Assembly: GCF_007644105.1 (NCBI RefSeq)
Contig: NZ_VFAC01000004.1
Coordinates: 97,520 to 161,519, forward strand
Length of the DNA stretch: 64,000 nt
Source: Elioraea rosea
GTDB lineage: Bacteria; Pseudomonadota; Alphaproteobacteria; Acetobacterales; Acetobacteraceae
Direction of reading: 5' to 3'
The position numbers and the translations under genes are program-made. Positions 55,731 to 64,000 of the stretch are shown one piece after another. Position 1 is the first letter of the stretch. Each line of letters opens with the position of its first letter. Below the pieces are notes generated by a model that worked only from the letters and a program-made list of their open reading frames with translations, made no database searches and was not told the DNA's origin.

Positions 55731-57773
55731 ATGCGGGCGCCGATGTTCCGACTGCTGATCCTCTCGACCACCATTCTCTCCGGCGGCGCCGCCGCGCAGA
55801 CCGCACCCGCGACGACGCCCGCGCCGCAGGGCGTGACCTCGCTCGATGCCGTCGTCACCACCGCGACGCGCACGCCGGAAGTGGCGGGCGACGTCGCCGC
55901 GCCGGTAAGCGTGGTGCCGCGCGAGGAGATCCTCCGCCGCCAGCCGCAGAACCTGAACGACCTCCTGTTCGACATGCCTGGCGTGGAGGCAGACGGCCTT
56001 CCCCGCAACAGCGTGATGCAGCCGCAGATCCGTGGCCTGGGCGACGATCGCGTCGTCATCCGCGTCGACGGCGTGCGGCAGAACTTCTCCTCCGGCCATC
56101 GCGGCCGCCTCTTCCTCGACCCGTTCCTGCTGCGCCAGGTCGAGGTGGTGCGCGGGCCAGGCTCGATGCTCTACGGCTCGGGCGCGCTGGGCGGCGTGAT
56201 CCAGATGCGCACCGTCGAGGCCGATGACCTGCTCCGCCCAGGCGAAAACCTCACCGGCATCGCCTCGGGCGGCTGGCAGAGCAACAACGGCCAGTACCAG
56301 GGCGGCCTCACCTCCGCGTTCCGCTCCGGCGCGCTCGATGGCGCTGCCTCGCTCATCGGCCGCACCGCGCAGGACTTCGAGGACGGAATCGGCCAGGACA
56401 TTCCCTATTCCGCTGCCGATACGGTCTCCGGCCTCGCGAAGCTCGGCTACACGGTGGGCGACGGCATACGCCTCGGCGTCTCGGTGATCGGCTTCGGCGA
56501 GAACACGACGATCCCGGTCGCGGCCAACACGACCGACGCGACCAACATAGCCAAGCGCCGGCTCAGGCAGCAGCAGATCGCCGTCTCCGGCAGCTACGCG
56601 CCGCCCGGGCAGGACTGGGCCGATGCCGGCTTCACCGCCTACTACACCGAGGTTGGCATCGACGAACGACGCGTGGTGCCGAATGACGGCCGCTTCGACA
56701 CGACCGACTACCAGACCTTCGGCCTCGACCTTCAGAACACCTCGCGCTTCTCGCTCGCTGGGTTCGAGCGCCATGCGCTGACCTACGGCATCGACGCCTT
56801 TCGCGACGACCAGGAGGGCACGCGCAACGGCGCGCCGCGCACGGCGTTTCCGAAGGCCAACCAGACGATCATCGGCCTCTTCGTCCAGGACGCGATAACC
56901 ATCGGGCCCGTGACGGCAACCTTCGGCCTTCGCTACGACAGCTATGAACAGGAGGCACAGGGGCAGCAGAACCGTTCCGAGGATCACCTCAGCCCGAAGG
57001 TGTCGCTCGCCTGGCAGGTCACGCCCTGGGCGCAGCCCTACGTCTCGTACTCCGAGGCGTTCCGCGCGCCCTCGCTGGTCGAGCTCTACCAGACCGGCGT
57101 GCACTTCCCGATCAGCTTCTTCCCGTTCCCGACCTTCAACAACTTCATTCCGAACCCGGACCTCAGGCCCGAGATCGCGCGGAACAAGGAGGCCGGCCTC
57201 AATCTCCGCTTCCGCGACGTGTTCAGCCCGCGCGATTCGCTGCGCGCGCGCCTCTCGGTGTTCCAGAACGACATCGACGACTATATCGAGCTCGTCGTCG
57301 GGGCGACCACGACGCAGGCGCGCAACGTCTCTCGCGCGCGCATCCGAGGCATCGAGGTCGAGGCGGGCTACGACAGCGGTCCCTGGTTCGCGACCCTCGG
57401 GGCCTCGGCACTGGATGGGGAGAACAAGACCGAGGGCGGTCCGCTCAGCCTGATCCCGCAGCACAAGGTGGCGGTCACGCTCGGCCACCGCTTCCTCGAG
57501 AGCGGCTGGACGGTGGGCGGGCGCGTGCTCGCCACCGCGACGCAGTCGGAGAAGCCGCAACCCTCCTACCCCACAAGCGGCTACGGCCTGCTCGACCTGT
57601 TCGCGACCTATGCGCCGACGGAGGGACCGTTCGAAGGCTGGCGCCTCGATGTCGGGCTCGACAACGTGTTCGACCATGCCTACCGACGCCTGTCCTGGGA
57701 CAGCGGCGCGAACCCGTCGCAGTTCTACGATGTCGGGCGCAACCTGAAGGTTGCGCTGCGCGCGCAGTTCTGA
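55731..57773 (+). CDS. hmuR: TonB-dependent heme/hemoglobin receptor
   Basis: An outer-membrane receptor of 680 residues. A signal peptide (about 1-22) is followed by a TonB box-like LDAVVTTATRTP. The plug domain has IRVDGVRQNFSSGHRG and GPGSMLYGSGALGGVIQM. The barrel carries the heme-receptor FRAPSLVELYQTG motif and NPDLRPEIARNKEAG, where FRAP/NPDL flank the heme-binding loop. It ends in ALRAQF with terminal Phe, as needed for BAM assembly. AAGGAG precedes the ATG. TonB follows after nine bases. Confidence 0.93.
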   Translation: MRAPMFRLLILSTTILSGGAAAQTAPATTPAPQGVTSLDAVVTTATRTPEVAGDVAAPVSVVPREEILRRQPQNLNDLLFDMPGVEADGLPRNSVMQPQIRGLGDDRVVIRVDGVRQNFSSGHRGRLFLDPFLLRQVEVVRGPGSMLYGSGALGGVIQMRTVEADDLLRPGENLTGIASGGWQSNNGQYQGGLTSAFRSGALDGAASLIGRTAQDFEDGIGQDIPYSAADTVSGLAKLGYTVGDGIRLGVSVIGFGENTTIPVAANTTDATNIAKRRLRQQQIAVSGSYAPPGQDWADAGFTAYYTEVGIDERRVVPNDGRFDTTDYQTFGLDLQNTSRFSLAGFERHALTYGIDAFRDDQEGTRNGAPRTAFPKANQTIIGLFVQDAITIGPVTATFGLRYDSYEQEAQGQQNRSEDHLSPKVSLAWQVTPWAQPYVSYSEAFRAPSLVELYQTGVHFPISFFPFPTFNNFIPNPDLRPEIARNKEAGLNLRFRDVFSPRDSLRARLSVFQNDIDDYIELVVGATTTQARNVSRARIRGIEVEAGYDSGPWFATLGASALDGENKTEGGPLSLIPQHKVAVTLGHRFLESGWTVGGRVLATATQSEKPQPSYPTSGYGLLDLFATYAPTEGPFEGWRLDVGLDNVFDHAYRRLSWDSGANPSQFYDVGRNLKVALRAQF

Positions 57774-57782
57774 GTGCGCGCG

Positions 57783-58772
57783 ATGCGGCGCGAGCGGCTT
57801 GCGGCGGCGTCCGGGGGGGACGATCGCGCGCACGCGCTCGCGCTCTCGCTTCTCGTCCACGCGGCCGCAGCGTTTCCGTTCGTGCTTGGCGTTGCCGGCG
57901 GCGGGGCGAAACTCGGAGAGGGCATCGGCGCCGCGGGCGGTCCTGCCACCACCTTCGAGGTCGTCGGCCCCCCAGTGCGCGGCGTCACCGATGCGCTTGC
58001 CGAGGAGGGAGCGGAGAACGAGGCACCGGCCGTCACCGCCGCGCTGGTTGACGAGGCGCCGCCGCAGCCGATGCCCGAGCCGGAGGAGGCGCGGTTCGTC
58101 GATCCTTCACCGGAGCCCCTGCCCGCCTTTCCCGAACCCGACATCGCGCGCGTGACCGAAGCGGAGCCGATTGTGCCGTTTCCGGAACCCGAGGCACCGC
58201 GGCTTGCCGAAGCCGAAGCGGTCGCTGAGAGTCCGGAGCCCGATCCTGTCGCCGAACTGGTGCCACCCGAGGCCAAGCCGGCGCAGCGCGCCGAACGCCG
58301 GCCCCGGCCACCCGCGCCCGTGCGCGAGGCAGCGCCGAAGCGCGCACCGGCGGCGCGAAACGAAACAGTGGAGCAGCGCCGCGCACCACCACGCCGCGGC
58401 GCTCCTTCCACTTCCGCATCGGCCGCCGCGACGAGCGGATCGTCGGCATCGCAGGCAAGCGCCGGTTCTGCAGGAAGTGCCGCGCTTCTGCCGATACTCG
58501 TCACCAACCCCGCCTTCCGCCATCCCCCCCGGCCGCCCGCCTACCCGCCTGCCGCCGTCGCGCGCGGGCTCGAAGGGACGGTGCTGATCCGCGCGCTGGT
58601 CTCGCCCGACGGCACAACGGTCGAGATCAGGCTCGAGCGGTCATCCGGGGTCGCGCTGCTCGACCGTGCGGCGCTGGCCGCCGTGCGCGGCTGGGCGTTC
58701 CGTCCTGCCTCCGTCGGCGGCAGGACGGTTCCAGCCTGGGTCGAGGTGCCGGTGCATTTCCGGCTCGGCTGA
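57783..58772 (+). CDS. tonB: energy transducer TonB
   Basis: A 329-residue TonB protein dedicated to this heme system. A hydrophobic N-terminal anchor (ALALSLLVHAAAAFPFVLG) is followed by a long acidic Pro/Glu-rich periplasmic region (for example PEPEAPRLAEAEAVAESPEP). The C-terminal TonB domain shows YPPAAVARGLEGTVLIRALV, LDRAALAAVRGWAFRPAS and PVHFRLG. Start ATG 57783 was chosen; a GTG nine bases before, right at the receptor stop, is the alternative. No exbB/exbD lies here. Confidence 0.9.
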   Translation: MRRERLAAASGGDDRAHALALSLLVHAAAAFPFVLGVAGGGAKLGEGIGAAGGPATTFEVVGPPVRGVTDALAEEGAENEAPAVTAALVDEAPPQPMPEPEEARFVDPSPEPLPAFPEPDIARVTEAEPIVPFPEPEAPRLAEAEAVAESPEPDPVAELVPPEAKPAQRAERRPRPPAPVREAAPKRAPAARNETVEQRRAPPRRGAPSTSASAAATSGSSASQASAGSAGSAALLPILVTNPAFRHPPRPPAYPPAAVARGLEGTVLIRALVSPDGTTVEIRLERSSGVALLDRAALAAVRGWAFRPASVGGRTVPAWVEVPVHFRLG

Positions 58773-58802
58773 TACGAGACCGAAAGAAAAGGAGAAGAGT
58801 CG

Positions 58803-59858
58803 ATGATGCCTGCACTGGATGGCGGCGCCGCGATCGCCGAGCGGTTCGCAGCGTTGCGGGCCGAGCGGCCGGGCCTGCGCGTGCGCGATGCGGCAGCGAG
58901 GCTCGGCGTTCCGGAAGCTGCGCTCGTCGCCTCCACCGAAGGTGCCGTGCGCCTCCGCCACGACTGGGCCGGCCTGCTGGCCGCCATCTCGCGCACAGGC
59001 GACGTGATGGCGCTGACGCGGAACGAAACCGTGGTGCATGAGCGCCACGGCACCTATGGCACGGCGGAGGTGCACGGCAAGGTCGGGCTGATCGTCGGCG
59101 ACGAGATCGACCTCCGCCTGTTCCTCGCGTACTGGGCGCATGCCTGGTTCGTTCCGGCCGGCCGCCCTGGCAGCCCGCGCGGGTCGGTTCAGGTGTTCGA
59201 CGCAGCGGGCATTGCGACGCACAAGATCTTCGCCACAGAGGCAACCGATGCCGAGGTCTTCGCCGCGATCGCGCACGAGCTCGCCGATGACGACCAGGCG
59301 GTTCCCGCCTTCATCGCCGCCCAGCAGCCCAGGGCGCCACGTGCCGATGCGGCGGTCGATGGCGCGGGGCTGCGCGAGGCCTGGGCGACGCTCCCCGACA
59401 CGCATGACTTCATCCGCCTTCTGCGGCGCTTCGACGTGACGCGACACCAGGCGATGCGGCTTGCGGGCGAGGACTTCGCCGCGCCCATCGGCACCCGCGC
59501 ACCGGTGCGCGCCTTGGAGACCGCGGCGGGCTCGTCGCTGCCGGTGATGGTGTTCGTCAACAACCCCGGCACGATCCAGATCCACAGCGGCCCTGTCCGG
59601 CGCGTGGAGATGCGCGGCCCGTGGTTCAACGTGCTCGATCCGCGCTTCAACCTGCATCTTCGCACCGATGGCCTCGCCTCGGCCTGGCTCGTGCGGAAGC
59701 CGACAGTCGACGGGATCGTGACCTCCATCGAGGCGTTCGATCGTGACGACCAGCTCGTGCTGATGCTGTTCGGCAAGCGCAAACCAGGGCAGGCGGAGGA
59801 CGAGGCGTGGCGCGCACTCGCGACCGCCGTCACGCTTGCGGAGCCTACGCCATGCTGA
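58803..59858 (+). CDS. hmuS: heme-degrading/heme-binding factor HmuS (ChuX/HemS family)
   Basis: A 351-residue cytoplasmic protein of two similar halves that receives imported heme. Conserved blocks are VMALTRNETVVHERHGTYG, VHGKVGLIVGDEIDLRLFLAYW in the first half, and VMVFVNNPGTIQIHSGPVRR, WFNVLDPRFNLHLRTDGLAS in the second. The family heme-ligand His may be among those in the central blocks. AAAGGAGAAGAG precedes the ATG. Its end overlaps the hmuT start by seven bases. Confidence 0.92.
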   Translation: MMPALDGGAAIAERFAALRAERPGLRVRDAAARLGVPEAALVASTEGAVRLRHDWAGLLAAISRTGDVMALTRNETVVHERHGTYGTAEVHGKVGLIVGDEIDLRLFLAYWAHAWFVPAGRPGSPRGSVQVFDAAGIATHKIFATEATDAEVFAAIAHELADDDQAVPAFIAAQQPRAPRADAAVDGAGLREAWATLPDTHDFIRLLRRFDVTRHQAMRLAGEDFAAPIGTRAPVRALETAAGSSLPVMVFVNNPGTIQIHSGPVRRVEMRGPWFNVLDPRFNLHLRTDGLASAWLVRKPTVDGIVTSIEAFDRDDQLVLMLFGKRKPGQAEDEAWRALATAVTLAEPTPC

Positions 59859-60733
59859 GCCGACGCACAGCCCTCGCTGCACCGGTCCTGCTCGCCGGCA
59901 CGGCGCGCGCTCACGGACGGCGCATCGTCGTGGCAGGAGGTGGCATCGCGGAGATCGTCGTCGCCCTCGGCGCCGGGGGCGACATCGTCGCCGCCGACAG
60001 CACCGCGCTATTCCCACGCCGGCTGACGCGACTGCCGCAGGTTGGGTATCTCCGCTCGCTCGGCGCGGAAGGCGTTCTCTCCGCCTCGCCGACGCTGCTG
60101 ATCCTCGCCAACGAGGCGGGGCCGCCGGAGGCGGTGGCGCAGCTCGAGCGGTCGGGCGTGCGGGTGGTTCGCGCGCCACGCGTCACTGGCCGCGACAGCC
60201 TCATCGCGGCGGTGCGCGTTCTCGCGGCGACACTTGGCGCGGAGGCGCGCGGCGACGCCATGGCGCAGGCGATCGCCGCTGACTTCGATGCGCTCACGGG
60301 CATCGTCGCTGGCCTGCAGCGACGCCCCTCCGCCGTGTTCGTCCTCGCCGCCGGCGGCGGCGCGCCGCAAGCCTCCGGTACGGCATCGGCTGCGGACGCG
60401 ATGCTTGGCCTCGCGGGCGCGCGCAACGCCATCACCGCCTATCGCGGCTACAAGCCTGTCTCTGCCGAGGCACTGCTCGCCGCCGATCCCGAGGCGCTGG
60501 TGACGACGACGCACACGATGGAGGCGCTGGGCGGCGAAGGTGGGTTCGCACGTATTCCCGCGCTCGCCCCGCTCGCCGCGGTGCGCGGGGGGCGGGTGAT
60601 CGTGTTCGACAGCCTCTATCTGCTTGGCTTCGGCCCGCGCACGGCACATGCGGCGCGCGACCTTGCCGCGGCGCTGCATGGCGACAGCGTTGGCAGCCTT
60701 CCCGCACGGCCATGGCTGGCGGAGCACACGTGA
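59852..60733 (+). CDS. hmuT: periplasmic heme-binding protein HmuT
   Basis: A 293-residue class III binding protein from ATG 59852. A signal peptide (LSRRTALAAPVLLAGTARA) precedes RIVVAGGGIAEIVVALGAG. LPQVGYLRSLGAEGVLSASPTLLI and DSLYLLGFGPRTAHAARDL are family stretches; the heme-ligand Tyr is probably in QVGYLRS. It delivers heme to HmuUV. Its stop overlaps the hmuU GTG start as GTGA. Confidence 0.92.
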   Translation: MLSRRTALAAPVLLAGTARAHGRRIVVAGGGIAEIVVALGAGGDIVAADSTALFPRRLTRLPQVGYLRSLGAEGVLSASPTLLILANEAGPPEAVAQLERSGVRVVRAPRVTGRDSLIAAVRVLAATLGAEARGDAMAQAIAADFDALTGIVAGLQRRPSAVFVLAAGGGAPQASGTASAADAMLGLAGARNAITAYRGYKPVSAEALLAADPEALVTTTHTMEALGGEGGFARIPALAPLAAVRGGRVIVFDSLYLLGFGPRTAHAARDLAAALHGDSVGSLPARPWLAEHT

Positions 60734-61779
60734 CCCGCTCCGCACTCGCCTTGCCCGCGCGGCGGCGGCTCTCCACGAGCACCGCTCTGGCAGTGCTTGC
60801 CTTGCTGCTCGCGCTCGCCGTCATCGCGGCGCTCGCCACCGGGCCTGTTCCGCTGTCGCCTGGCCGCGTGCTCGCCGCGATCGCGGGCGACGCGCCGCTG
60901 CGCGATGTCGCCATCGTGCAGGCGCTCCGCCTTCCTCGCACGCTCGCCGCGGCGGTTATCGGCGCCGTGCTTGGCGTCGGCGGCGCGGTGATGCAGGGCA
61001 TGTTCCGAAACCCGCTCGCCGACCCCGGCCTGCTCGGCGTCTCTGCGGGAGGTGCGATGGGCGCGGTCGCGACGATCGTTCTCGGCGCTGCGCTACTTCC
61101 CGAATGGTCACGGCCCCATGCCGGCGCCGCGGCCGCTTTCGCCGGCGCGCTTTCCGTCACGCTGCTGGTGCAGCGGCTCGCCACGGTCGAGGGCCGCGTG
61201 CTGATCGGCGCGATGCTTCTCGCCGGCATCGTGTTCAACGCGCTGGCCGGCGCGGTGACGAGCGCGATGATCTTCGCCGCCGACGACATGCAGCTCCGCG
61301 ACATTCTGTTCTGGACGATGGGAAGCGTCGCGGGGGCGACGCATGCGAAGCTTGTGCTCGTCGCCGCCGCCTCGCTTCCGCTTCTGCTCGCCGCGCCGCT
61401 TCTCTGCCGCGCCCTGAACGCGCTGATTCTCGGCGAGCGAGAGGCGCTGACGCTCGGCATCCCGGTCGAGCGCGTGAAGCGCCTCGCCGTCGTGCTCGTC
61501 GCGTTGGCCGTCGGTGCCTCGGTCGCTGCCGCGGGGATGATCGCCTTCGTCGGCATCGTCGCGCCGCATCTCTGCCGGCTCGCGCGCGGCGCCGATCACC
61601 GCTTCGTCCTGCCCGCGAGCGCCCTGGTCGGCGCAACGCTCCTGGTCGCAGCGGACACCGCCGCGCGCACCGTGCTCGCGCCTGCGGAACTGCCCATCGG
61701 CCTCGTGACGTCGCTGATCGGCGGGCCATTCTTCCTCGCACTGCTGCTCCGCCAACGCCTTGCGGTGGACGGGTCATGA
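60730..61779 (+). CDS. hmuU: heme ABC transporter permease HmuU (FecCD family)
   Basis: A 349-residue permease from GTG 60730 with about ten helices. Typical FecCD blocks are RLPRTLAAAVIGAVLGVGGAVMQG, where the Arg-Leu-Pro-Arg start is family-wide, and NPLADPGLLGVSAGGAMGAV. AGMIAFVGIVAPHLCRL is the loop that contacts HmuV, and ELPIGLVTSLIGGPFFLALL follows near the end. The stop overlaps hmuV as ATGA. Confidence 0.93.
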   Translation: MTRSALALPARRRLSTSTALAVLALLLALAVIAALATGPVPLSPGRVLAAIAGDAPLRDVAIVQALRLPRTLAAAVIGAVLGVGGAVMQGMFRNPLADPGLLGVSAGGAMGAVATIVLGAALLPEWSRPHAGAAAAFAGALSVTLLVQRLATVEGRVLIGAMLLAGIVFNALAGAVTSAMIFAADDMQLRDILFWTMGSVAGATHAKLVLVAAASLPLLLAAPLLCRALNALILGEREALTLGIPVERVKRLAVVLVALAVGASVAAAGMIAFVGIVAPHLCRLARGADHRFVLPASALVGATLLVAADTAARTVLAPAELPIGLVTSLIGGPFFLALLLRQRLAVDGS

Positions 61780-62552
61780 TCGAGGCAAGAGGTCTCCGCG
61801 TCGCGCGCGGCGGGCGGGTGCTTCTCGCCGTCGCCGAGCTGTCACTCGCCCAGGGCGCCGTCACAGGCGTCGTCGGCCCGAACGGCGCAGGCAAGTCGAC
61901 GCTGACGCGCGTGCTCGCGGGCGAGCTTCGCCCCGACACGGGAACGGTTCGCCTCGGAGAGCTTCCCGTCGCCGCGATCCCCCCTGCCGAGCTCGCACGG
62001 CGTCGCGCGGTGCTGCCGCAATCGACCATGCTCGGCTTCCCGCTGACGGCGGAGGACGTCGTGCGGCTCGGGCGCACGCCCCATGCAGGTGCCGCGAGCG
62101 CAGCGGAGGACGAGGCCGCAATCGCCGCGGCGATGGAGGAGGCGGGCGTCATCCACCTTGCGAGCCGCATGATGGCGACGCTTTCGGGAGGCGAGGCGCA
62201 GCGCGTGCAGCTCGCCCGCGTTCTCGCCCAGCTCTCCGGCCCCGACCCGGCGACAACAGCGCTCTTCCTCGACGAGCCGACCTCGAGCCTCGACCTTGCC
62301 CATGCGCACGCCATCCTTCGCGCCGCTTCGCGGCGTGCGGTGCAGGGCGCCACCGTGCTCGCGGTGCTGCATGACCTCTCGCTCGCCGCCGCCTGGTGCG
62401 ACCGCGTACTGGTTCTCGAGGGCGGCACGATCGTGGCCGACGGCGCGCCGCACGCCGTGCTCGACGAGGCGCTTGTCTCGCGCGTCTGGGGCATCAGCGT
62501 CAGGCGCCTCGAGGGCGGGAGCGCGCGGGACATCGCCTTCCTCGCCGCCTGA
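61776..62552 (+). CDS. hmuV: heme ABC transporter ATP-binding protein HmuV
   Basis: A 258-residue ATPase. Walker A is GPNGAGKST, the Q-loop lies at LPQSTMLGFPLTAEDVV, the signature is LSGGEAQRVQLARVL, and Walker B is ALFLDEPTSSLD with the H-loop His in VLHDLSLAA. It completes the heme importer. It ends 91 bases before the amidase gene. Confidence 0.94.
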   Translation: MIEARGLRVARGGRVLLAVAELSLAQGAVTGVVGPNGAGKSTLTRVLAGELRPDTGTVRLGELPVAAIPPAELARRRAVLPQSTMLGFPLTAEDVVRLGRTPHAGAASAAEDEAAIAAAMEEAGVIHLASRMMATLSGGEAQRVQLARVLAQLSGPDPATTALFLDEPTSSLDLAHAHAILRAASRRAVQGATVLAVLHDLSLAAAWCDRVLVLEGGTIVADGAPHAVLDEALVSRVWGISVRRLEGGSARDIAFLAA

Positions 62553-62643
62553 CCGCGCGACGGCCCTGCGTAGCTCGCGGGTTGACGACGCACCGGCCGC
62601 TTGCTGCGATGGAGCATCACCGTACACATGCGCCGGAGCCTCC

Positions 62644-63594
62644 ATGGCACAGCATCGCCTCGAAGCCTCGCCGGAGACCGTCCACTGGGGCTATTTCGGG
62701 GCCGATGTGAAACCGGTGCTCGCCATCGCCTCGGGTGACAGGGTCGACGTCACCTGCGTGTCAGGACGGACGGAGACGTTCCCCGAGAAGGCAAGCGGCT
62801 TGACGGTTCCGCCCGCGCTGAAGGCGATCAACGAGCGCCTCGCGCCGGAGCTCGGCGCGCACATCCTCACCGGGCCCATCGCGATCGAGGGGGCCGAGCC
62901 GGGCGATATGCTCGAGGTCCGTATCGAGGCGATCACCCCGGGTGCGGACTGGGGCTACAACGCCGTCCGTCCCCTCGTCGGCACGCTGCCTGAGGATTTC
63001 CCGCTCACCCGCATCCTGACCATCCCGGTCGACCGCGCGCGCAACAGCTGCAGGCTTCCCTGGGGAACCGAGCTCGCCCTGTCGCCGTTCTTCGGGGTGA
63101 TGGGCGTCGCACCCCCGCCTGCCTATGGGCGCATCGCGTCGAACCCGCCACGCGAGCATGCGGGCAATCTCGACAACAAGGAGCTCGTCGCGGGCACCAC
63201 CCTGTTCCTGCCCGTGTTCGTGCCCGGCGCGAACTTCTCGGTGGGCGACGGGCACGGGGTTCAGGGCGATGGCGAGGTCTGCATCACCGCGCTCGAGATG
63301 TGCCTCGACGGCACGTTCACCTTCGTGCTGCACAAGAAGAAGGGTTCCGCCCCGCTTCTGTCCTTCCCGCGGGCGGAGACGGCGACGCACTACATCTCGA
63401 TGGGCATGAACGAGGATCTCGACCTCGCCATGAAGCAGGCGCTGCGCGAAATGATCGCCTTCATAGCCGCGCGCTCGAACCTCTCGCCGCTCGATGCCTA
63501 CCAGCTCTGCTCGCTCGCGGCCGATTTCCGCGTCACGCAGACGGTGAACGGCATCAAGGGCGTGCACGGGATGCTGCGCAAGGACCTGATCTGA
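62644..63594 (+). CDS. acetamidase/formamidase family protein
   Basis: A 316-residue amidase of the FmdA/AmdA fold from ATG 62644. Family blocks are HWGYFGADVKPVLAIASGDRV (first 20: HWGYFGADVKPVLAIASGDR), HILTGPIAIEGAEPGDMLEV, REHAGNLDNKELVAGTTLFLPV and GDGHGVQGDGEVCITALE. FmdA-type enzymes release formate and ammonia from formamide, which would feed the formate dehydrogenase at the left edge, although the genes are 60 kb apart. Its internal acidic and His residues (DGHG) match the metal or active site of the family. Confidence 0.9.
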   Translation: MAQHRLEASPETVHWGYFGADVKPVLAIASGDRVDVTCVSGRTETFPEKASGLTVPPALKAINERLAPELGAHILTGPIAIEGAEPGDMLEVRIEAITPGADWGYNAVRPLVGTLPEDFPLTRILTIPVDRARNSCRLPWGTELALSPFFGVMGVAPPPAYGRIASNPPREHAGNLDNKELVAGTTLFLPVFVPGANFSVGDGHGVQGDGEVCITALEMCLDGTFTFVLHKKKGSAPLLSFPRAETATHYISMGMNEDLDLAMKQALREMIAFIAARSNLSPLDAYQLCSLAADFRVTQTVNGIKGVHGMLRKDLI

Positions 63595-63597
63595 GTG

Positions 63598-63629
63598 GTC
63601 CACAACCGGTGCGTGTGAGTTGTCCACAA
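63598..63629. promoter_or_regulatory. two DnaA-box-like sites upstream of gcrA
   Basis: GTCCACAA occurs at 63598-63605 and within TTGTCCACAA at 63620-63629, two helical turns apart. The second differs from the TTATCCACA box by one base. They lie about 100-130 bases before gcrA. A further palindrome GATACCGTATC lies at 63681-63691. In Caulobacter DnaA activates gcrA, which makes these worth noting. Confidence 0.5.
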
Positions 63630-63729
63630 GTTTCTCTCGACCGCGCCGTCACAACGGATTGTATGCGGCCAGGGCTCTCTGATACCGTATCTGGTGTCGG
63701 GAAGGCAGAAACCAGTGGGAGCCCGCGGG

Positions 63730-64000
63730 ATGGATTGGACCGAGGAAGCAATCGCCACGCTGCGTCAGCTCTGGGCGGAAGGGCTCTCGACCGCCGAGAT
63801 CGGCCGGAGGATGGGCATCTCGAAGAATGCCGTGGTCGGCAAGGCGCACAGGCTCAATCTCGCCGCGCGCCCCTCGCCGATCCGCCGCGTTCCGGGGCAG
63901 CCCGTGCCGCCGCGCGCACCCCGCGTCGTCGCGCGCCCGGCCATGCCGCGGCCCATGCCGATGCTGCCCGTCTCCCGCCCCGCCCTCGGCCAGTCGCCCG
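63730..64000 (+). CDS. gcrA: GcrA cell-cycle regulator, N-terminal part (runs off right edge)
   Basis: Ninety codons are present. The N-terminal DNA-binding domain reads MDWTEEAIATLRQLWAEGLS, then TAEIGRRMGISKNAVVGKAHRLNL, the invariant GcrA start. A Pro/Arg/Ala-rich linker (PPRAPRVVARPAMPRPMP) follows and the sigma-binding C-terminal domain is beyond the window. GcrA works with RNA polymerase sigma70 at CcrM-methylated GANTC promoters. GGGAG precedes the ATG at 63730. Confidence 0.93.
   Translation, partial: MDWTEEAIATLRQLWAEGLSTAEIGRRMGISKNAVVGKAHRLNLAARPSPIRRVPGQPVPPRAPRVVARPAMPRPMPMLPVSRPALGQSP

Noticed and set aside
55614..57860. Open frame of about 750 codons on the minus strand opposite hmuR
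   Set aside because: Antisense of a clear TonB-dependent receptor; composition is biased and no domain is visible.

Overview
The window is a high-GC (visibly close to 70 %) chromosomal stretch of an alphaproteobacterium. The right edge enters gcrA, a cell-cycle regulator found only in Alphaproteobacteria. A COQ7-type ubiquinone hydroxylase, a NAD-dependent formate dehydrogenase with a NuoE-NuoF fused beta subunit, and several Bug/TctC binding proteins also fit. Rhodospirillales/Acetobacteraceae (Roseomonas-like) is my best guess, but that is inference. Genes are dense and often joined by ATGA/GTGA overlaps. I see no IS element, prophage, CRISPR array, tRNA or rRNA.

Layout. 1-2468: formate dehydrogenase fdhA (cut by the left edge) and fdhB. 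2528-13564: mixed housekeeping and accessory genes: SDR, flavoprotein, DUF350 protein, secreted serine protease, D-aminopeptidase, 5-formyl-THF cyclo-ligase, two EamA and one Bcr/CflA exporter, and asd. 13715-15617: a TAXI-type TRAP binding protein and an exported Mn-type superoxide dismutase. 15625-20390 (minus): an IclR-led sugar-acid operon with a DHDPS-family lyase, an orphan Bug binding protein, an SDR and a D-tartrate dehydratase whose catalytic residues match TarD by number. 20468-23445: NIPSNAP, a copper-delivery cluster (DUF2946-like, SCO, PCuAC) and a lipoprotein hydrolase. 23490-30776: zf-CHCC protein, polA, then malQ and glgX. 31919-39761 (minus): an eight-gene catabolic operon with CaiB-type CoA-transferase, enoyl-CoA hydratase, a full TctCBA tricarboxylate transporter, MmgE/PrpD, SDR and TauE. 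It diverges from an FCD-type GntR regulator. 40644-48741: fluoroacetate-dehalogenase-like hydrolase, SrpA-like catalase, SDR plus AbrB membrane protein, a second TctCBA set and an NHL-repeat protein. 48738-54259: PEP-CTERM-like protein, Gly/Pro-rich secreted protein, Uup ABC-F ATPase, RluA-type synthase, cupin, quinone oxidoreductase and an O6-alkylguanine methyltransferase. 54456-55343: TfdA-like dioxygenase. 55457-62552: complete heme-uptake operon hemP-hmuR-tonB-hmuS-hmuT-hmuU-hmuV behind a Fur-like palindrome. 62644 onward: acetamidase/formamidase and gcrA.

How it fits together. The dominant theme is uptake and breakdown of small carboxylates: three Bug proteins, two full TTT permeases, CoA activation, dehydratases and lyases. 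Four related palindromes (AActGTcAAC-type) lie before the GntR gene and its CoA-transferase neighbour, before the dehalogenase-like hydrolase, and twice in the AbrB/second-TTT divergent region. They suggest that one GntR regulon ties these modules together. The heme operon and copper cluster supply metals and cofactors to a respiring, formate-oxidising cell.
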